Positions 22,032 through 33,380 of a stretch of DNA of 64,000 bases are shown piece by piece. How positions within the stretch are numbered: the stretch's first letter is position 1; each line of letters opens with the position of its first letter. Made by a program: the position numbers and the translations under genes. Below the pieces are notes generated by a model. That model was not told where the DNA came from. It was given only the letters and a program-made list of their open reading frames with translations, and did not search any database. Origin of the DNA: Cryptomeria japonica (taxonomy: Eukaryota > Streptophyta > Pinopsida > Cupressales > Cupressaceae). Location: contig NC_081408.1 in assembly GCF_030272615.1 (NCBI RefSeq), positions 768,763,336 to 768,827,335 on the forward strand, in the 5' to 3' direction.

Positions 22032-22389
22032 TGTTAGAGTTATCATGTATTAACTAATAATTACTTATTTCATTATTCGTCTATTATCCTCTATGCTTAA
22101 GCTAAACTTAGGCATTTAATAATATGGTAGGTATCTAATTATTAAATACACTTTATCTCTTTAGGGTTTATTTAGGGTTGCACATAGTTAGGGTTGCACA
22201 CCTTTAAGGTTGCTAATATTATTTTATAAGGATTGTCTTGTACTTTTTCATAACAGATTCCCTCTCTGAATGATAATCTTTTTCTTTGTAGCCATTATTG
22301 TGTTTTTGTCTCCAAACTTCTCTTGTGGCAGGTATTTTACTTGCAAGTGCTCTTGGGATCTCTGAAGTTGTATTTTCTCAATTTCTTCA
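22032..22389 (+). repeat. 5' LTR of element F
   Basis: 358 bp, TG...CA. Contains a TTTTATAAGGATTGT promoter-like stretch and repeated GGGTTGCACA words. Confidence 0.93.
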
Positions 22390-22401
22390 TGGTATCAGAG
22401 C
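22390..22401 (+). other. tRNA-iMet primer binding site of element F
   Basis: TGGTATCAGAGC immediately after the LTR, the standard copia primer site. Confidence 0.9.
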
Positions 22402-22699
22402 CTACATCTGCTGCTGCATGTTTCGGATTTTTTAGAAGATTTTTTGGAGGAGGGTTTCAAGATTTTTCAGAGTTTTTTTATTTGCATCTGGGGAGCTTTT
22501 TGTTTCTGGTATTTTTGGGCTCAAATGGACCTCATCGTTGAGCTCAGAACACCCAAAAACAAAAAATAAAAATACTTTTTTTTTGGGCAGTTTAACGGCT
22601 TACCGAGGCCAAAATTCACAAAATTTTGTGAAAAAAAAAACCCTTTCAAAAAAAGGGGTTTTGTTTTAAAAAAACTAAAAAAAACAAAAAAACACATAT

Positions 22700-23045
22700 A
22701 GGGGGAGGGGGGTGGAGGGGGTTGGGCCTTTGCAAGGCCGTACGACCTGCAACAGGACATGGACCCACCTCCCGCCTCCTCGTCTGTACCCCGACCCCCG
22801 ACCGCCAGCAGCTTACCACTCCACTGCTGCCCACGGCCCCGCCTCTCGTTGTCCACTGTGCAGGTGCCCGCCCGCTGCTCAGGCTACCGCCTACAGCTCC
22901 GTTGTCGTCCATGGCCCCGCCTCCAACAGTTTCCTGCACGCTGGCCCAGTCTGTCGCCTTCTGCCATCGGTTTGCCTCTTTCGAGCCCTCGTCTACCAAC
23001 CTCCGGCCCCACCACCGCCGCACAAGCTCGCTCCACCGCCGTTGA
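22700..23045. other. GC-rich insert inside element F
   Basis: About 350 bp that is strongly C-rich on the plus strand (runs such as CCCCGACCCCCGACCG), sharply different from flanking AT-rich sequence. Several frames are open on both strands, as expected from composition; none resembles a known protein. Could be captured host sequence. Confidence 0.5.
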
Positions 23046-24499
23046 CGTTTTTTGGCCCACCCCTCAATTTTTTTTCAGTTGACGACTACCTTTTTCGACG
23101 AATGTTTTCCGGTTGGGATTTTTCCAACGACACATTATTTTTTCCAACAGGCACGAGTTTTTAGGCACCAAATTTTTTTCAGGCAAGGGGGTTTTTCTAG
23201 GCACCAGACTTTTTTTCCAGCACATTTTTCAGGCGACCTATTTTTTCAAGGGGAAGGGAATATTTCGCTGACATCAGCACTATAAACAGTCTTCAAGCCC
23301 CTTCTGGGCCCATCTGGAGCTCTATCCAGGTCTGGAGGTTTGAATTTTTTATTTTTCTTTTTTGATGGTGTTTTTTGCTGTCAAAGACAAAAGTTCTTTT
23401 TTGCACTCCGGGAGACATAACTTGAGCATCCGAAGTCCATTTTTTGAAAACTTTATATCATTGGAAAGATTTTCAGTGTTCTTTCCAGATTCTTCTCCAC
23501 GTACATTTTATTGATTTGTTTTCTTTTCAGCACTCTGGTGAATATCTTGGATGTTTCAGGTCTTGGGATCTCTTTCTTTGAGTAGGATGTCTTGTCTTTG
23601 GCTGTTCTTTCTATATTTTCAGCCTTATATCTCTTCTGATCACTGCAGAATTTTTTTTGTAAGCATTTTCTATATGCAAATGCACCGAGATAAAGTGCCA
23701 CTATGCATTGTATACTTGGGATCTTGCACATCTTGTGCCTTATTGTACACATGCACTACATTATAAAGTGCCATGGGGGGGTTGATGTATGTCTTTGTTT
23801 GCCATCTACCTTTGTCACGTGAGTGTTCCTTCCACTATATTAACCTCATGATGTGTGTCAAGTGACTGTTCCTTCCATGACAGTATGTACTTTCTCTGCA
23901 CCTTCAATGTTCCTGGTTCTTCGTCATGCAATTCTTGTTGGCCATTCTTTTCAGTGTACCCATCCCTCTCCCTTGTCAGCATTATGGGGGGGGTTCTGCT
24001 GTTGTTCTAATGCTTCCTTGGTTCATTGGATCAACTCTTTAGGATTTGGTGTTTTATGCCATCTGTATCTTCGAGTTCAATTATTTGCCTTTGTTTGCCA
24101 TCTAATTTGAGTAGTGTTATTTGAGGGAACTCATGCAGATTACAGTCTTCTCTACCTAACCATCTTCTATTTTAGTGGAGGTTCTTCAAATCGACAGTTA
24201 TTCTTCGACAATGTTTGCAGGTTCTTCATGCTTCAGTGATTCTTTTGCTCTTCTTTTGTTCCTATCTTTTGCAACATTCTTGTTTGGAGGCTTCTTCAGT
24301 CCTTCTCTTGCTTTTTCCATCTCTTTTTGGAAGAGTTTTTTCTCACGTGGTTTTCTCTATTTCTCTGGTTCATAGAGATTTGGTTGTGATTGGGTACCTC
24401 ATTAGGCTTTGTTGTCGAGACCCAAATTTGCCTTCATCTGTAGTTGCATTTTTTGCTTCATGCATTTAGTTTTTTTTAGCTACTCCCTAAGTTCATCTT

Positions 24500-24508
24500 A
24501 AGGGGGGG
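24500..24508 (+). other. Polypurine tract of element F
   Basis: AAGGGGGGG directly before the 3' LTR. Confidence 0.85.
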
Positions 24509-24878
24509 TGTTAGAGTTATCATGTATTAGCTAATAATTATTTATTTAATTATTAGTCTATTATCCTCTACGCTTAAGCTAAACTTAGACATTTAATAAT
24601 ATGGTAGGTATTTAATAATTATTCTAATTATTAAATACACTTTATCCCTTTAGGGTTTCTTTAGGGTTGCACATATTTAGGATTGCACACCTTTAGGGTT
24701 GCTAATATCCTTTTATAAGGATTGTATTGTACTTTTTCATAGCAGATTCCCTCGTTGAATGATAATCTTTTTCTTCAGAGCCATTATTATGTTTTTGTCT
24801 CCAATCTTCTCCTATGATGGGTAATTTGCTTGCAGGTTCTTTTGGGATCTTTAAAGTTGTATTTTCTCAACTTCTTCA
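24509..24878 (+). repeat. 3' LTR of element F
   Basis: 370 bp, close match to the 5' LTR with substitutions and a few small indels; followed by AGGAT. Confidence 0.93.
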
Positions 24879-24883
24879 AGGAT

Positions 24884-26003
24884 TATAACCTCCTTAACAT
24901 TTCCATGTGGCAAATGGCTCAATTGCACATTGCTAAACAAAAAAAATCACTTTCTGGAATTCCTGGTGTTCAAAAAATCTCAAAAATGACCAGATGAATC
25001 TGTGGATGAGGATATTTGGAATGATATGAAGAATTTTTCACCTACATTTGATAACTAAGAGAGACTGGATAAAGTTGTCCAGGACATAAAGTTGGATGGG
25101 CTCTATTGAACAAAAGAAAACACATAGAAGAAGAGCTCACCAAATTAAAGGAGAATCAATTAATTATTGCAAGGAATCTATCAAGAACACTACCACCATG
25201 ATTCATGTCTTCCAATATTAACTGGATAAAAGAGAAGAAAAACATGAGCTAGAGGAAGTCAATCTTTAGTCTCACCATTCTGGTTTCGGAAGGAAAAGCC
25301 ACATAAAGGACAATCCACACTCCTCTCCCCCTTTGCTTCCAATGGCTAGTATGAGCCCTTGTCCTAGGAGATGACGTTTGAAGAAAAGATGGAGTTTCTC
25401 AACATGGAGTGTCAGGCCATAAAGGGCCTCAGACTATTAAACGAACCCTAGTCTCTCTGCTAGTCTCCCGTTGGTTCCCCCTATTTTTTTTGCTGTTATT
25501 GGTTGTTAGTTTCCTTTATTTTTGTCTTTTTTCCCCTATTCTCACAGCTTGTAATTTCTTTCTTGAACTGTGAAAAATTATTTTTGTTTTCTTTCAAAAA
25601 CAAGATAACAATCTCAACAGAGAAATTTGTTGCCTCTAAAATAAATATATACAGAAATAGACTTCATTCATTATAGGATAATTTATTGATTTTTTATTTG
25701 AAAAATACTATAAATTAAGGTTTTACTGACTACAACAAGATTGATCTCCTATTAATTTAACGCCTAATCACTGATTTACTATTTAATCTAAACATCAAAT
25801 CCCTATTGACAGACTCTCTATCTAATCTACGCTATCAGTGAAGCAAGCAATTATTCCAACAAACCACTTTATTTCAGCAGAGAACTAATAGATAGTTAAA
25901 TTACGGAAAGAAAATAATTTATTTGAAAAAACCACAATCAACAATATGTTATGAATGCCTGCCTCAATTCGTAATGTATACGAATATTTGTTGAGGTGTA
26001 GGC
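24884..26003. other. Interval downstream of the KAP gene, no gene recognised
   Basis: Sequence flanking the insertion of element F resumes here. Short broken frames (for example SVDEDIWNDMKNFSPTFDN near 25010-25065) suggest old coding debris, but I cannot assign a family. 25600-26003 is AT-rich and would be the 3' flank of the KAP gene. Confidence 0.5.
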
Positions 26004-29000
26004 TTATTTGGGCAGTGGCCATGGAAGATATCCAGGCTCGCAGTTAAACATAAATCTTTTGAAGGCTTGAATGCCATCCATTGAAATATTGAAGAGGCGC
26101 AATGTAAGTCTTAGCTTATTCCACTCTTCTCGCTCCTCCTCATCAGTCATTGTGTACTGTTGCAGTGAGCTTTCTCCTTCCATGTCTTCTTCCTCTATGA
26201 AAAATTTCTTGATGATTATTGGTTGATTCTCCTTAACTGCTGTGCCCTGTTGCAGAGAGCTTTCTCCTTTCTTGTCTTCTTCCTCTTCAAAAACTTTATT
26301 CTTGATCATCTTGATCATATCCCTCATCTCCTCCTGAACCTTTCTCAGAGCTTCCCTCGTCTTCTCCTGCTCTTCCAAAACCTTTCTTAGAACTTCCTCG
26401 CTAGAAATTGTTGTAATGTTTTTCTCTGGCAAGTTGTCACTTTTCTTCTCGAATTCTTCAGTGTTGCTGAGGCTGTCAATGGCATCATCCTTCTTTTTTG
26501 TGGCTCTCTTCTTGTCTGCTGGCCACCTCTCATCCATATAATGCTCAACAATCTCTCTCAGAGAAGGCCCCTCTTCAGCTTTCCAATTTCTTAAAACCTC
26601 AAGCTTTTGTCCATTTCTGCGTCAGTAATACAAAGAATTTTTATTTCTGGTTCGTAAAATTTTAAGCCTAAGTAAATTAACTGACTGAGCACAGTAATGA
26701 AATTATCTTACTTGTATAATAGTTGTTATGAGTTGCCTCCATTCCCAGCATACGAAAATCCATGCAATAAGTTGAACCCGCCATCCATGTACTGGGTCAA
26801 CATCGGGGCTTAGAGACAAAATATAAAATACTAGCCGATGGTATGCCATCAAACATTTCCACTCTCGTGGAAGCTTTTTACTGCGTGCAGATTGATTATA
26901 AAGAATGCGAAAAGCATTCCTTTCTCCTTGGCTATACTGAGCTGCTAGCACTTTACTCATTATTTTGAAGTATAAATCATCCATAAGACTTCGCTCACTC
27001 TTGGTATCTTCTTGCTGTTTTTTATCAGCTGCAACAAACGTTAAGCTGTTATCATAAAATGCAAAGATGTTTTATAGTCGCCGTAGGCATGATTATGTAG
27101 ATTAAAATTCAAATACAGTTCACATATATTTTATTACTTGGAAAATTATAAGTAATCTAGATTGGAAAAATTATAGAAAATAAAATTAATACAATATAGC
27201 CAACTTATTAAACTTGAAATCTGCACCTTGTTCATCTCCTTTGGTTGTCTCATCTATCTCCTTGTGTGATCGTACATTGCACAAACACGGTAATGCACAA
27301 ACATAGCTGAATATTTGCGTGATCAGAGATGCCCTCTCTGTCAACAAGCATTTTGAATGAAAACGTATTCTGAATTATGTGATGGCACATTGCACAAATC
27401 ATCACCTAAAATGCTCTGTGTATTTGAATTATATTTTCACCTGCTTTCTCAATGTCGCCAATCTCAATCTTTCTTTCCTTAACTGCAGAGCCTTCTGCAA
27501 GAAAACATTTTGAACGAAAACGGATTGTGAATTGTGTGATTGTACATTGCACAAATCAGCAGCTAAAATGCTAGGTGTATTTGAATTATATATTCACCTG
27601 CTTTCTCAATTGTTTCTTGCTCTTTCGTTTGATCTGATCCGTGTTGGGCCGTATCTGTTCATGGAAGCAACATTCTCAAGTTAAGGACCATTTAAAATCA
27701 CCGCTATAGTAATTCTTAGACCATTAGACCATTAGTCTCCTATTTTATGTTCAGCTTAAAAGGATCGTTTCTCTAAAATATTCACCTGAAATGCTGGGGG
27801 TTTTTTGATGTGTAGCTTCAGATTCTACCAAATCTTCTTGTATTTCTCCTTTTCCTACAACAATATTAAAGTGGAAGAAAAATAATTCATTTATTAAAGT
27901 GGTGCTGTACCCTGCTGAAAATATAAAATGTAACCAATCTCAGAGATATTCACCTAGTTGAGGTTTCGCTGGAATTGAAGTTCCAATTTGGAACTTGGGA
28001 TTGGCTTTTCTACTGTATTTTTCCGTTTCTGCTGCTGGATCGGACCCTTGTCTACTATCCCACATACCTAGCTGTCTGTCCAAAAAGTTAGTAGACTCTT
28101 TGGCACTAGGGTCCGCTAGGTGTAGCGGCAGCTGAACTATCTTCCTTAAATATCTGTCAGCCAACTCCTCGTTGAACTTATTATCGATGCTTTTCATGCT
28201 CCCGTACATTCTTATAATTGCCCTTTGGATTATGTTCTTTTCCATGCTCATAATCACGTTGATCTTGCAAGCAGCCAAAACCAGATGCACTGCTGATAAT
28301 ACCTGCCAGTTAAAAGTACTAGAGAAAATTAGAAAACCAGAGATCAATATTCGATAACAGTAACATCTGCAACTAGACGGGGTTTTTAAGATTATACCTG
28401 CAGAATAAAATTCTCCTCACAACGATCGAGATCGTCGACGAAGACTATTATCTTAAGATTGTCACCGAAAGCAGGGTGCATCTTTGGAATCTTTGTGCCT
28501 GGAAGATAGTTCTCATCCCAACTGAATGTAATGTAGCGCCATATAAAAGCAAACACCTTCCACATCCAGGAGGGTCTATAGGAGAGTTGTTTTATCAAAA
28601 ATTTAATATCAGAAATAACTTTGTTATGATAGCCAAGGTTTTGGCTATGGTCTGGCAGAGTTATATAGTTCTCAATTTGAGAACTTATTGGTTTGACAAA
28701 AGACATGACTGACTTTCCCAAACCCCAGGCAGCTACAATCATGGATGCTGGTACACCTCCATATTTAAGTATCTTTATATCTTCGTTATGGGCTGTACCA
28801 AGTACCAACCATAGAATGATACTGAGAAAGATGGCCACCAGTAGTGCGAGAAAGAATGGGAAGATGACTTTCAAACAGATGCTGTTCTTGTGGTTTGTCC
28901 AATTATACATCCAGCTAGTCCTGAGCTTGTGCGCCACCGTCATGGTTGCTTCCAGTTCTTTTGTGATTTCGACAGCGAGACCCGCCCATGCTTGGGTTTC

Positions 29001-29088
29001 ATTCCTATAATGCCACGCATTGTATTGTACAGTCAAAATGGAAGGCGTAGTCCCTTGCGACGACTTTTCCTCTTCTGTAAAGTCAAAC
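26004..29088 (-). CDS. KAP-family P-loop NTPase gene (multi-exon)
   Basis: Minus-strand gene. Exons, with AG/GT borders I can see: 28398-29088, 27954-28302, 27786-27854, 27598-27654, 27441-27494, a candidate 27227-27253, 26712-27028 and 26004-26603 (stop). Phases agree throughout. The first exon has YNAWHYRNETQAWAGLAVEI, two hydrophobic segments (CLKVIFPFFLALLVAIFLSI; GGVPASMIVAAWGLG), GYHNKVISDIKFLIKQL and Walker B IIVFVDDLDRCEE. The second has INVIMSMEKNIIQRAI and YLRKIVQLPLHLADPS. These are the ordered marks of KAP NTPases (Kidins220/PifA family), membrane-associated ATPases with membrane segments between Walker A and B. A charged linker follows, then a helical YHRLVFYIL...WRQLITTI region. 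The tail ends SMDGIQAFKRFMFNCEPGYL-PWPLPK. The substrate is unknown. Walker A was not found. Confidence 0.85.
27347..27655 (-). repeat. Tandem exon-plus-intron duplication in the KAP gene
   Basis: Two direct copies offset by about 157 bp, roughly 27347-27497 and 27504-27655. Each contains an intron block with ACATTGCACAAATCA and GTGTATTTGAATTATAT, then a small exon ending in Ile-Glu-Lys-Ala (TIEKA and DIEKA) spliced in phase 1. A partial third copy of the intron block (GTACATTGCACAAAC) lies near 27270. The duplication adds whole symmetric exons to the charged linker without shifting frame. Confidence 0.8.
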
Positions 29089-29406
29089 CTAGCAGACCCA
29101 GGAAAAATACGAATCGTTAAGTTCAAAATTGCATAGAAATGAAAAAAGTTCCGATCATTTCTTAAGGAATTTATAAATTTAAATGTCTAATATAGAAAAT
29201 ATATTAGAATATCCACGTAAATGAGGCCAAACTTTCTGCTACTTAGTTTTGTTGTCGCACTCTTAAGTACCATATCAAGCTTTTTAAAAACTGCAACATT
29301 ATATAAAATCATCAGAATGCAGATAGCCCAGTTGCGTGGATGGGTTGGAATATGGGAGGGGCAAAAAAATTCAACAACATATACAATTATTGTAAGTCTT
29401 GCTTAC

Positions 29407-29563
29407 CATATCACGCCTGTCCATGACGGCCAGGGACTTGAAAATTTGATGATATTTAAGTTGATAATATTTTAAGAAGTCATTGAACTTGGGCAAATAG
29501 ATATCGGAGCTTCCTCAAAAAGTAGTGCATACGGAGGAAGGCGCCAGGTCGGAGATATTTGTC
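29407..29563 (-). CDS. Probable upstream exon of the KAP gene, with one TGA
   Basis: Minus-strand open segment bounded by a good acceptor (GCTGCAG) and donor (ATG|GTAAGC). It reads TNISDLAPSSVCTTF, a TGA, then GSSDIYLPKFNDFLKYYQLK and YHQIFKSLAVMDRRDM, ending in phase 0. A second candidate, FKKLDMVLKSATTKLSSRK, lies at about 29225-29295 after another acceptor. Both look like KAP N-terminal sequence flanking where the Walker A loop should be, but no G-x4-GK(S/T) appears. The TGA could be a true nonsense change, or the exon may start after it at an alternative AG. Confidence 0.5.
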
Positions 29564-29599
29564 CTGCAGCAATATTAATTTAGGATATCAATGAAGAAA

Positions 29600-30826
29600 G
29601 TTTAGTTATTTTTCATTGTACCTTACATTTATCTATCATTAATTTCAAATTGATGTAAAATAACAAAAAATTTAAAAGATATATTTTCCTAACCTTTGAG
29701 ATGTCTTTTCTAGAGATTAGAGATAGATCCACATATATAGGATGCAGTCAAAGAGGATACAAAATATTCTAATATTTTGTATAAACTTGACTTTCATAAA
29801 AATCATTATTCTTACTTTCATAAAAATCAATAAAGAATAATGATGAATTAAAGTTAAAACATAATAATTAGATAACATAAATTATTCATTTGGAGAATCT
29901 TTTTTAGTTGCTTGCTTCTTGTTTTTTAATATTGTTTTTGAAATCTGTTTTTTGAGAAAATTCTCAACAATTCAAAAATAATATGATCAAAGACTATTCA
30001 TAATATTTCTTATTAAGATTTATATAACATTTTTTGACATGCTAAAGCCTTTTTTGTTGTAAAGATTCTCATAAAGATGACTACAGTATACTAGGGAACC
30101 AAACCTGACAATATTTATGACATCTTATACTGGTTGTCTGCTGAAAACATGGAGTTCAAAGGCTACAAAATATTATATGTGAATCGTAGCCTCTAAGGAT
30201 ATTTGTTTAAAGATTCTCATAAAATATTTTATTTGGGAACAATTTTTGACATGCTAAAGCCTTTTTTGTTGTAAAGAAATACATGTTATAACTCTAGTGG
30301 AACCCAAAGGCTGCCTCACAAAAACATAAGTTTTTTAAAGAATATTTTACCAACATATTACAATGCCTTCAAATTAATAGGCAGTCAAAGGAAAAATTAA
30401 AATAATAAGACTATATTGATGGGAAGGAACAAACTCATTCCAATGCTTTGACTATCATTCAACTACAACAGGTCTAACTTCAACACATTCAATTTAGGTG
30501 TAGGTTATCATCTGGTGAAGTATGCAGCGGTTCTAAGGGTTAATAAATTTAAATTATTATCAGCTTTAAAGCATTTTGCTGATGAAATTTCAATTTATAA
30601 ATCATTGCTACAGTAGCTTGTTGGTTAATTTATGTCACAATGTTTGAATGCTAAATGTTTGATATGATGCCTTCAGTATTGGTGAATGTTGAAGTGATTT
30701 TCTTACAATGCAAATATGCTCCAAACATTGTAGACAAATCTTTTATTAGATTGAAGTGATTTTCAGATTGCAATGAACATTTTCAATCAAAACATTCATC
30801 AAATAGAATTGCATATCAATTATTAG
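29600..30826. other. AT-rich interval upstream of the KAP gene
   Basis: No gene recognised. An imperfect direct repeat is present: 'gacatgctaaagcctttttt' with 'gttgtaaag' at about 30037-30064 and again at about 30247-30275. Confidence 0.6.
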
Positions 30827-31440
30827 ATGAAATGCCAAGCACCCAAACATGTGAAATTGCAACATCTAGGTGTTTTAAAAAAATTGGATAGTATAGGGTG
30901 GATATTACATGCACAAAAGATTAATGATTATTTTGCAAGACATAAACTAGATTGTCCATCTCAATGTGTTTCTTCATCAAATACTCCTTTTTGCTCACAT
31001 CATCCAACTAATGATCATGATACCAATAATGGTCCATATTTTCAAAATGGAATTAAGGCACTCATTAATAATGGTATAGTTAAAATAATAGAAAACAATC
31101 CATCTCCTTCTACTATTGCACTACTTCTCAAGAGACAAGACCTACTCCTATTGACGACCAATAAAAATTAGCTATTAGAATCTTTTGGAGGTTGAAGTAT
31201 GATAAGAATATTGTCTTTCCTTTTATTAAATTTATTTATAGTTATAAGCATAGGGAAGGATATGAACATTGTCTTTTTAATCATAATTATTCTCATTCTC
31301 CTGGAAATTGTAAAACCTTTAAAGTATTTGTTCAAGACCAATATGATAGAGCTCACATAACTCTTACAATTTATCTTTCACTTTTTCTTGGTGGAGAGGT
31401 AGCACCTTAGCACTCCATTCGCCCTCAATATTGCTCCTCA
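30827..31440 (+). pseudogene. Degraded Tat-like gag C-terminus (element G)
   Basis: Plus-strand frames in two parts. The second (about 31192-31356) reads HREGYEHCLFNHNYSHSPGNC followed by KTFKVFVQDQYDRAHI. Its spacing C-X2-(N)-X4-H-X4-C and the following helix match the Tat-type zinc knuckle of element A (YCEYHCIKGHDTQKC...MQDLIDRGEIE), with one ligand replaced by Asn. The first part (30827-31171) is an unrecognised 114-residue frame whose helical end (GIKALINNGIVKIIENNPSP) is compatible with the gag-protease spacer of such elements. The frame changes between them. I infer this is the start of what survives of element G, whose 3' LTR is at 43530. Confidence 0.5.
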
Positions 31441-31957
31441 CCCTATGCCACTAGTATTTAACTTCATTGGGGGCTCTTTGTCATGAGTGGTGATGCTATT
31501 TCTATAACAAACATCTCACAGCAGCAACATGGTCCTTCCTTGTTTTGTTTATTGAGGGTCAAGGGCAATGCATATGTAATTCTCTCTTTCTCTTTGAAGA
31601 TTACCACTTCATCATTTTGCATAATCTTGATGTCTTTTCTAGCATTGGATTTTCCTTCATACAAGTACATGTGCATTCCTTTTTTAGGACATTTCTTTGC
31701 TTGTAATAGTGCATTTTATTATCTATAATTCTCTCTATAGAGGTTGTGTAACCCTTCTCATTATCCCTATGCTTGGGGAAAATTGATCTTTTTCTTTATA
31801 TTCTTTCAAAGGATCCACTTTTCCTTTTCTAAGTGGTGTTTTCTTACAATGTGATGTCATTCATTGTGTGAATTCATTATTTTCTTGAGGATTCTCTCTT
31901 ATGAAAGAGGTGTGTATCCTTGACTACAACCTGCATGTCAAAAATGTGGTATCAACC
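31441..31957 (+). other. Internal region of element G left of the nested insertions
   Basis: No gene recognised. Shares the phrase 'aggtgtgtatccttg' with 38634-38650, consistent with both belonging to one decayed element. Ends with CAACC, the left target duplication of the solo LTR. Confidence 0.5.
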
Positions 31958-33375
31958 TTCAAGAGGAGAAAACAATTCAAACACACACATGAAACATTGC
32001 ATTAGAGGTTAGAAATCCAAACAAAGCAAGTTAAAAAGAATCTAAACTCTTTAATATCGTTCCATGCTCCTCTATCTCCAAGGATCTTCAAGATTCAAGG
32101 TGGCTCTCAGCTTGGAAGAGCACTTGATTCTTTAAGATGACAACCTAAAAAATGAGATTAAAATGATTCTAAGATCTAAATGGAATACAACCAAGATCCT
32201 AGTGATGATTTAGATATGAAACTAGATGATGATAGGATGCAAGATATTGATATGAAGCTTGAACTAGTATGAAAATGATACTAAGATGAAACTAACAAGA
32301 TATATCTAAGATTGGAATGCTATCAAAATGATCTAACATGCTATTCTATCAAAGAGAGATAATATGCTTAATATTATGAGACTATAAGTTTGATGCACAA
32401 AGACTTGATTTTTTTAAAGAAGGAATGGGCTCTATTTATAGGGAAAACAGGGCAATGGATGGTCAAGATTGGATAATCTTAACAAGGGCCAAGATTGAAA
32501 GTTGGGAATCCATGTTTGCATTTGGCATCAATGAAATGGTGACAAATGTCAACATAAGATTGGTTGAGAAAAGGGGTTGGAGACATTAAATGCCTGAGAA
32601 GACCTCATGGTTATCTAGAGGGTAAGGGTCAAGCTTAAGTTAAGATTACCCATTGGATTAAGAGTTAATCCAAGGATAAACTCTTGTGCAAATGATTAAG
32701 AGATAATCATGGTCAAAGCATTAAAGGCTTGATGAGACCCTTGGGTTGGATGAAGGTTAAGTTAGGCAAAAAGTCTCTAACCTTGTAAGAGGGTTGAATT
32801 AACCATTAATGGTTTGGGAGACTTTGGGGATATTAAGTGGTTGAGGACTTGAAGCCTTTAATGGTTATCAAAGACTTTAAGGTTTTGAGAAGTGACCTCC
32901 CCTTGCTTAGGGATGTGACAAAGTTTAGAAGATGGGTTAGGCTAATTAGAAGCGATTAGAAGAGTCTAGAAGAAATTAGGAATAGGTTTAGGAAGCAAGT
33001 GGGAGATGTAGGAAAATGCAAGTGGGTGAGGGAAAATAGAATTAATTAAAATAAATTGCTTTATTTTAATTTGGTTGCAACTTGCATTTGTAGGATTTTG
33101 CAAGTGGGGGGATTTATAAATAAATTTAGATTTATTTAAATGCAAATGAGATTTTAATTAAATGTAGATTTAATTAAAATGGGAAAGGGGATAAATTGAT
33201 ATCTTTAATTAAATGTAAATTTAATTAAAATGGCTAGAGGGAGGGTATTTAGTTAAATGGCTTAGATAGAAAAAGGGTATATTAATTAAATCTTAATTTA
33301 ATTAATAGGAAGAATTAAGAATAATTAAATGAATAAAATTCACTTAATTCATTGTGCAACTTTTAGGTGTCTACA
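31958..33375 (-). mobile_element. Solo gypsy LTR (D)
   Basis: Minus-strand LTR of about 1418 bp. It begins TGTAGACACCTAAAAG at 33375 and ends ...CCTCTTGAA at 31958, compared with CCCCTCTTCA in the other copies. Composition (AT-rich opening, TATA box, CT-rich end) matches LTR A. Flanks are CAACC on both sides (31953-31957 and 33376-33380), a perfect 5-bp duplication. With no internal region, it is best read as a solo LTR left by LTR-LTR recombination. Confidence 0.8.
32434..32440 (-). promoter_or_regulatory. TATA box in solo LTR D
   Basis: TATAAAT on the minus strand (context CCCTATAAATAGAGCCC), a strong match to a plant TATA box. Confidence 0.6.
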
Positions 33376-33380
33376 CAACC

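Larger units (their letters stand above)
22032..24878 (+). mobile_element. Non-autonomous LTR retrotransposon F
   Basis: A compact 2847-bp element. LTRs at 22032-22389 and 24509-24878 begin TGTTAGAGTTATCATG and end CTTCTTCA or TTTCTTCA. The primer site TGGTATCAGAGC (perfect tRNA-iMet type) follows the 5' LTR and a G-rich polypurine tract precedes the 3' LTR. The flanks are AGGAT on both sides (22027-22031 and 24879-24883), a perfect 5-bp target duplication. The 2.1-kb interior has no Gag, protease, integrase or RT signature. It contains a GC-rich, C-biased block (22700-23045) unlike its AT-rich surroundings. The element would depend on a copia partner for movement. Confidence 0.93.

Noticed and set aside
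22521-23164. Five overlapping proline/arginine-rich frames
   Set aside because: Open on both strands because of C-rich composition; no domain recognised. Kept only as a possible captured block.
28476-29120. Plus-strand frames opposite the KAP exon
   Set aside because: Shadows of a well-supported minus-strand exon with KAP motifs.
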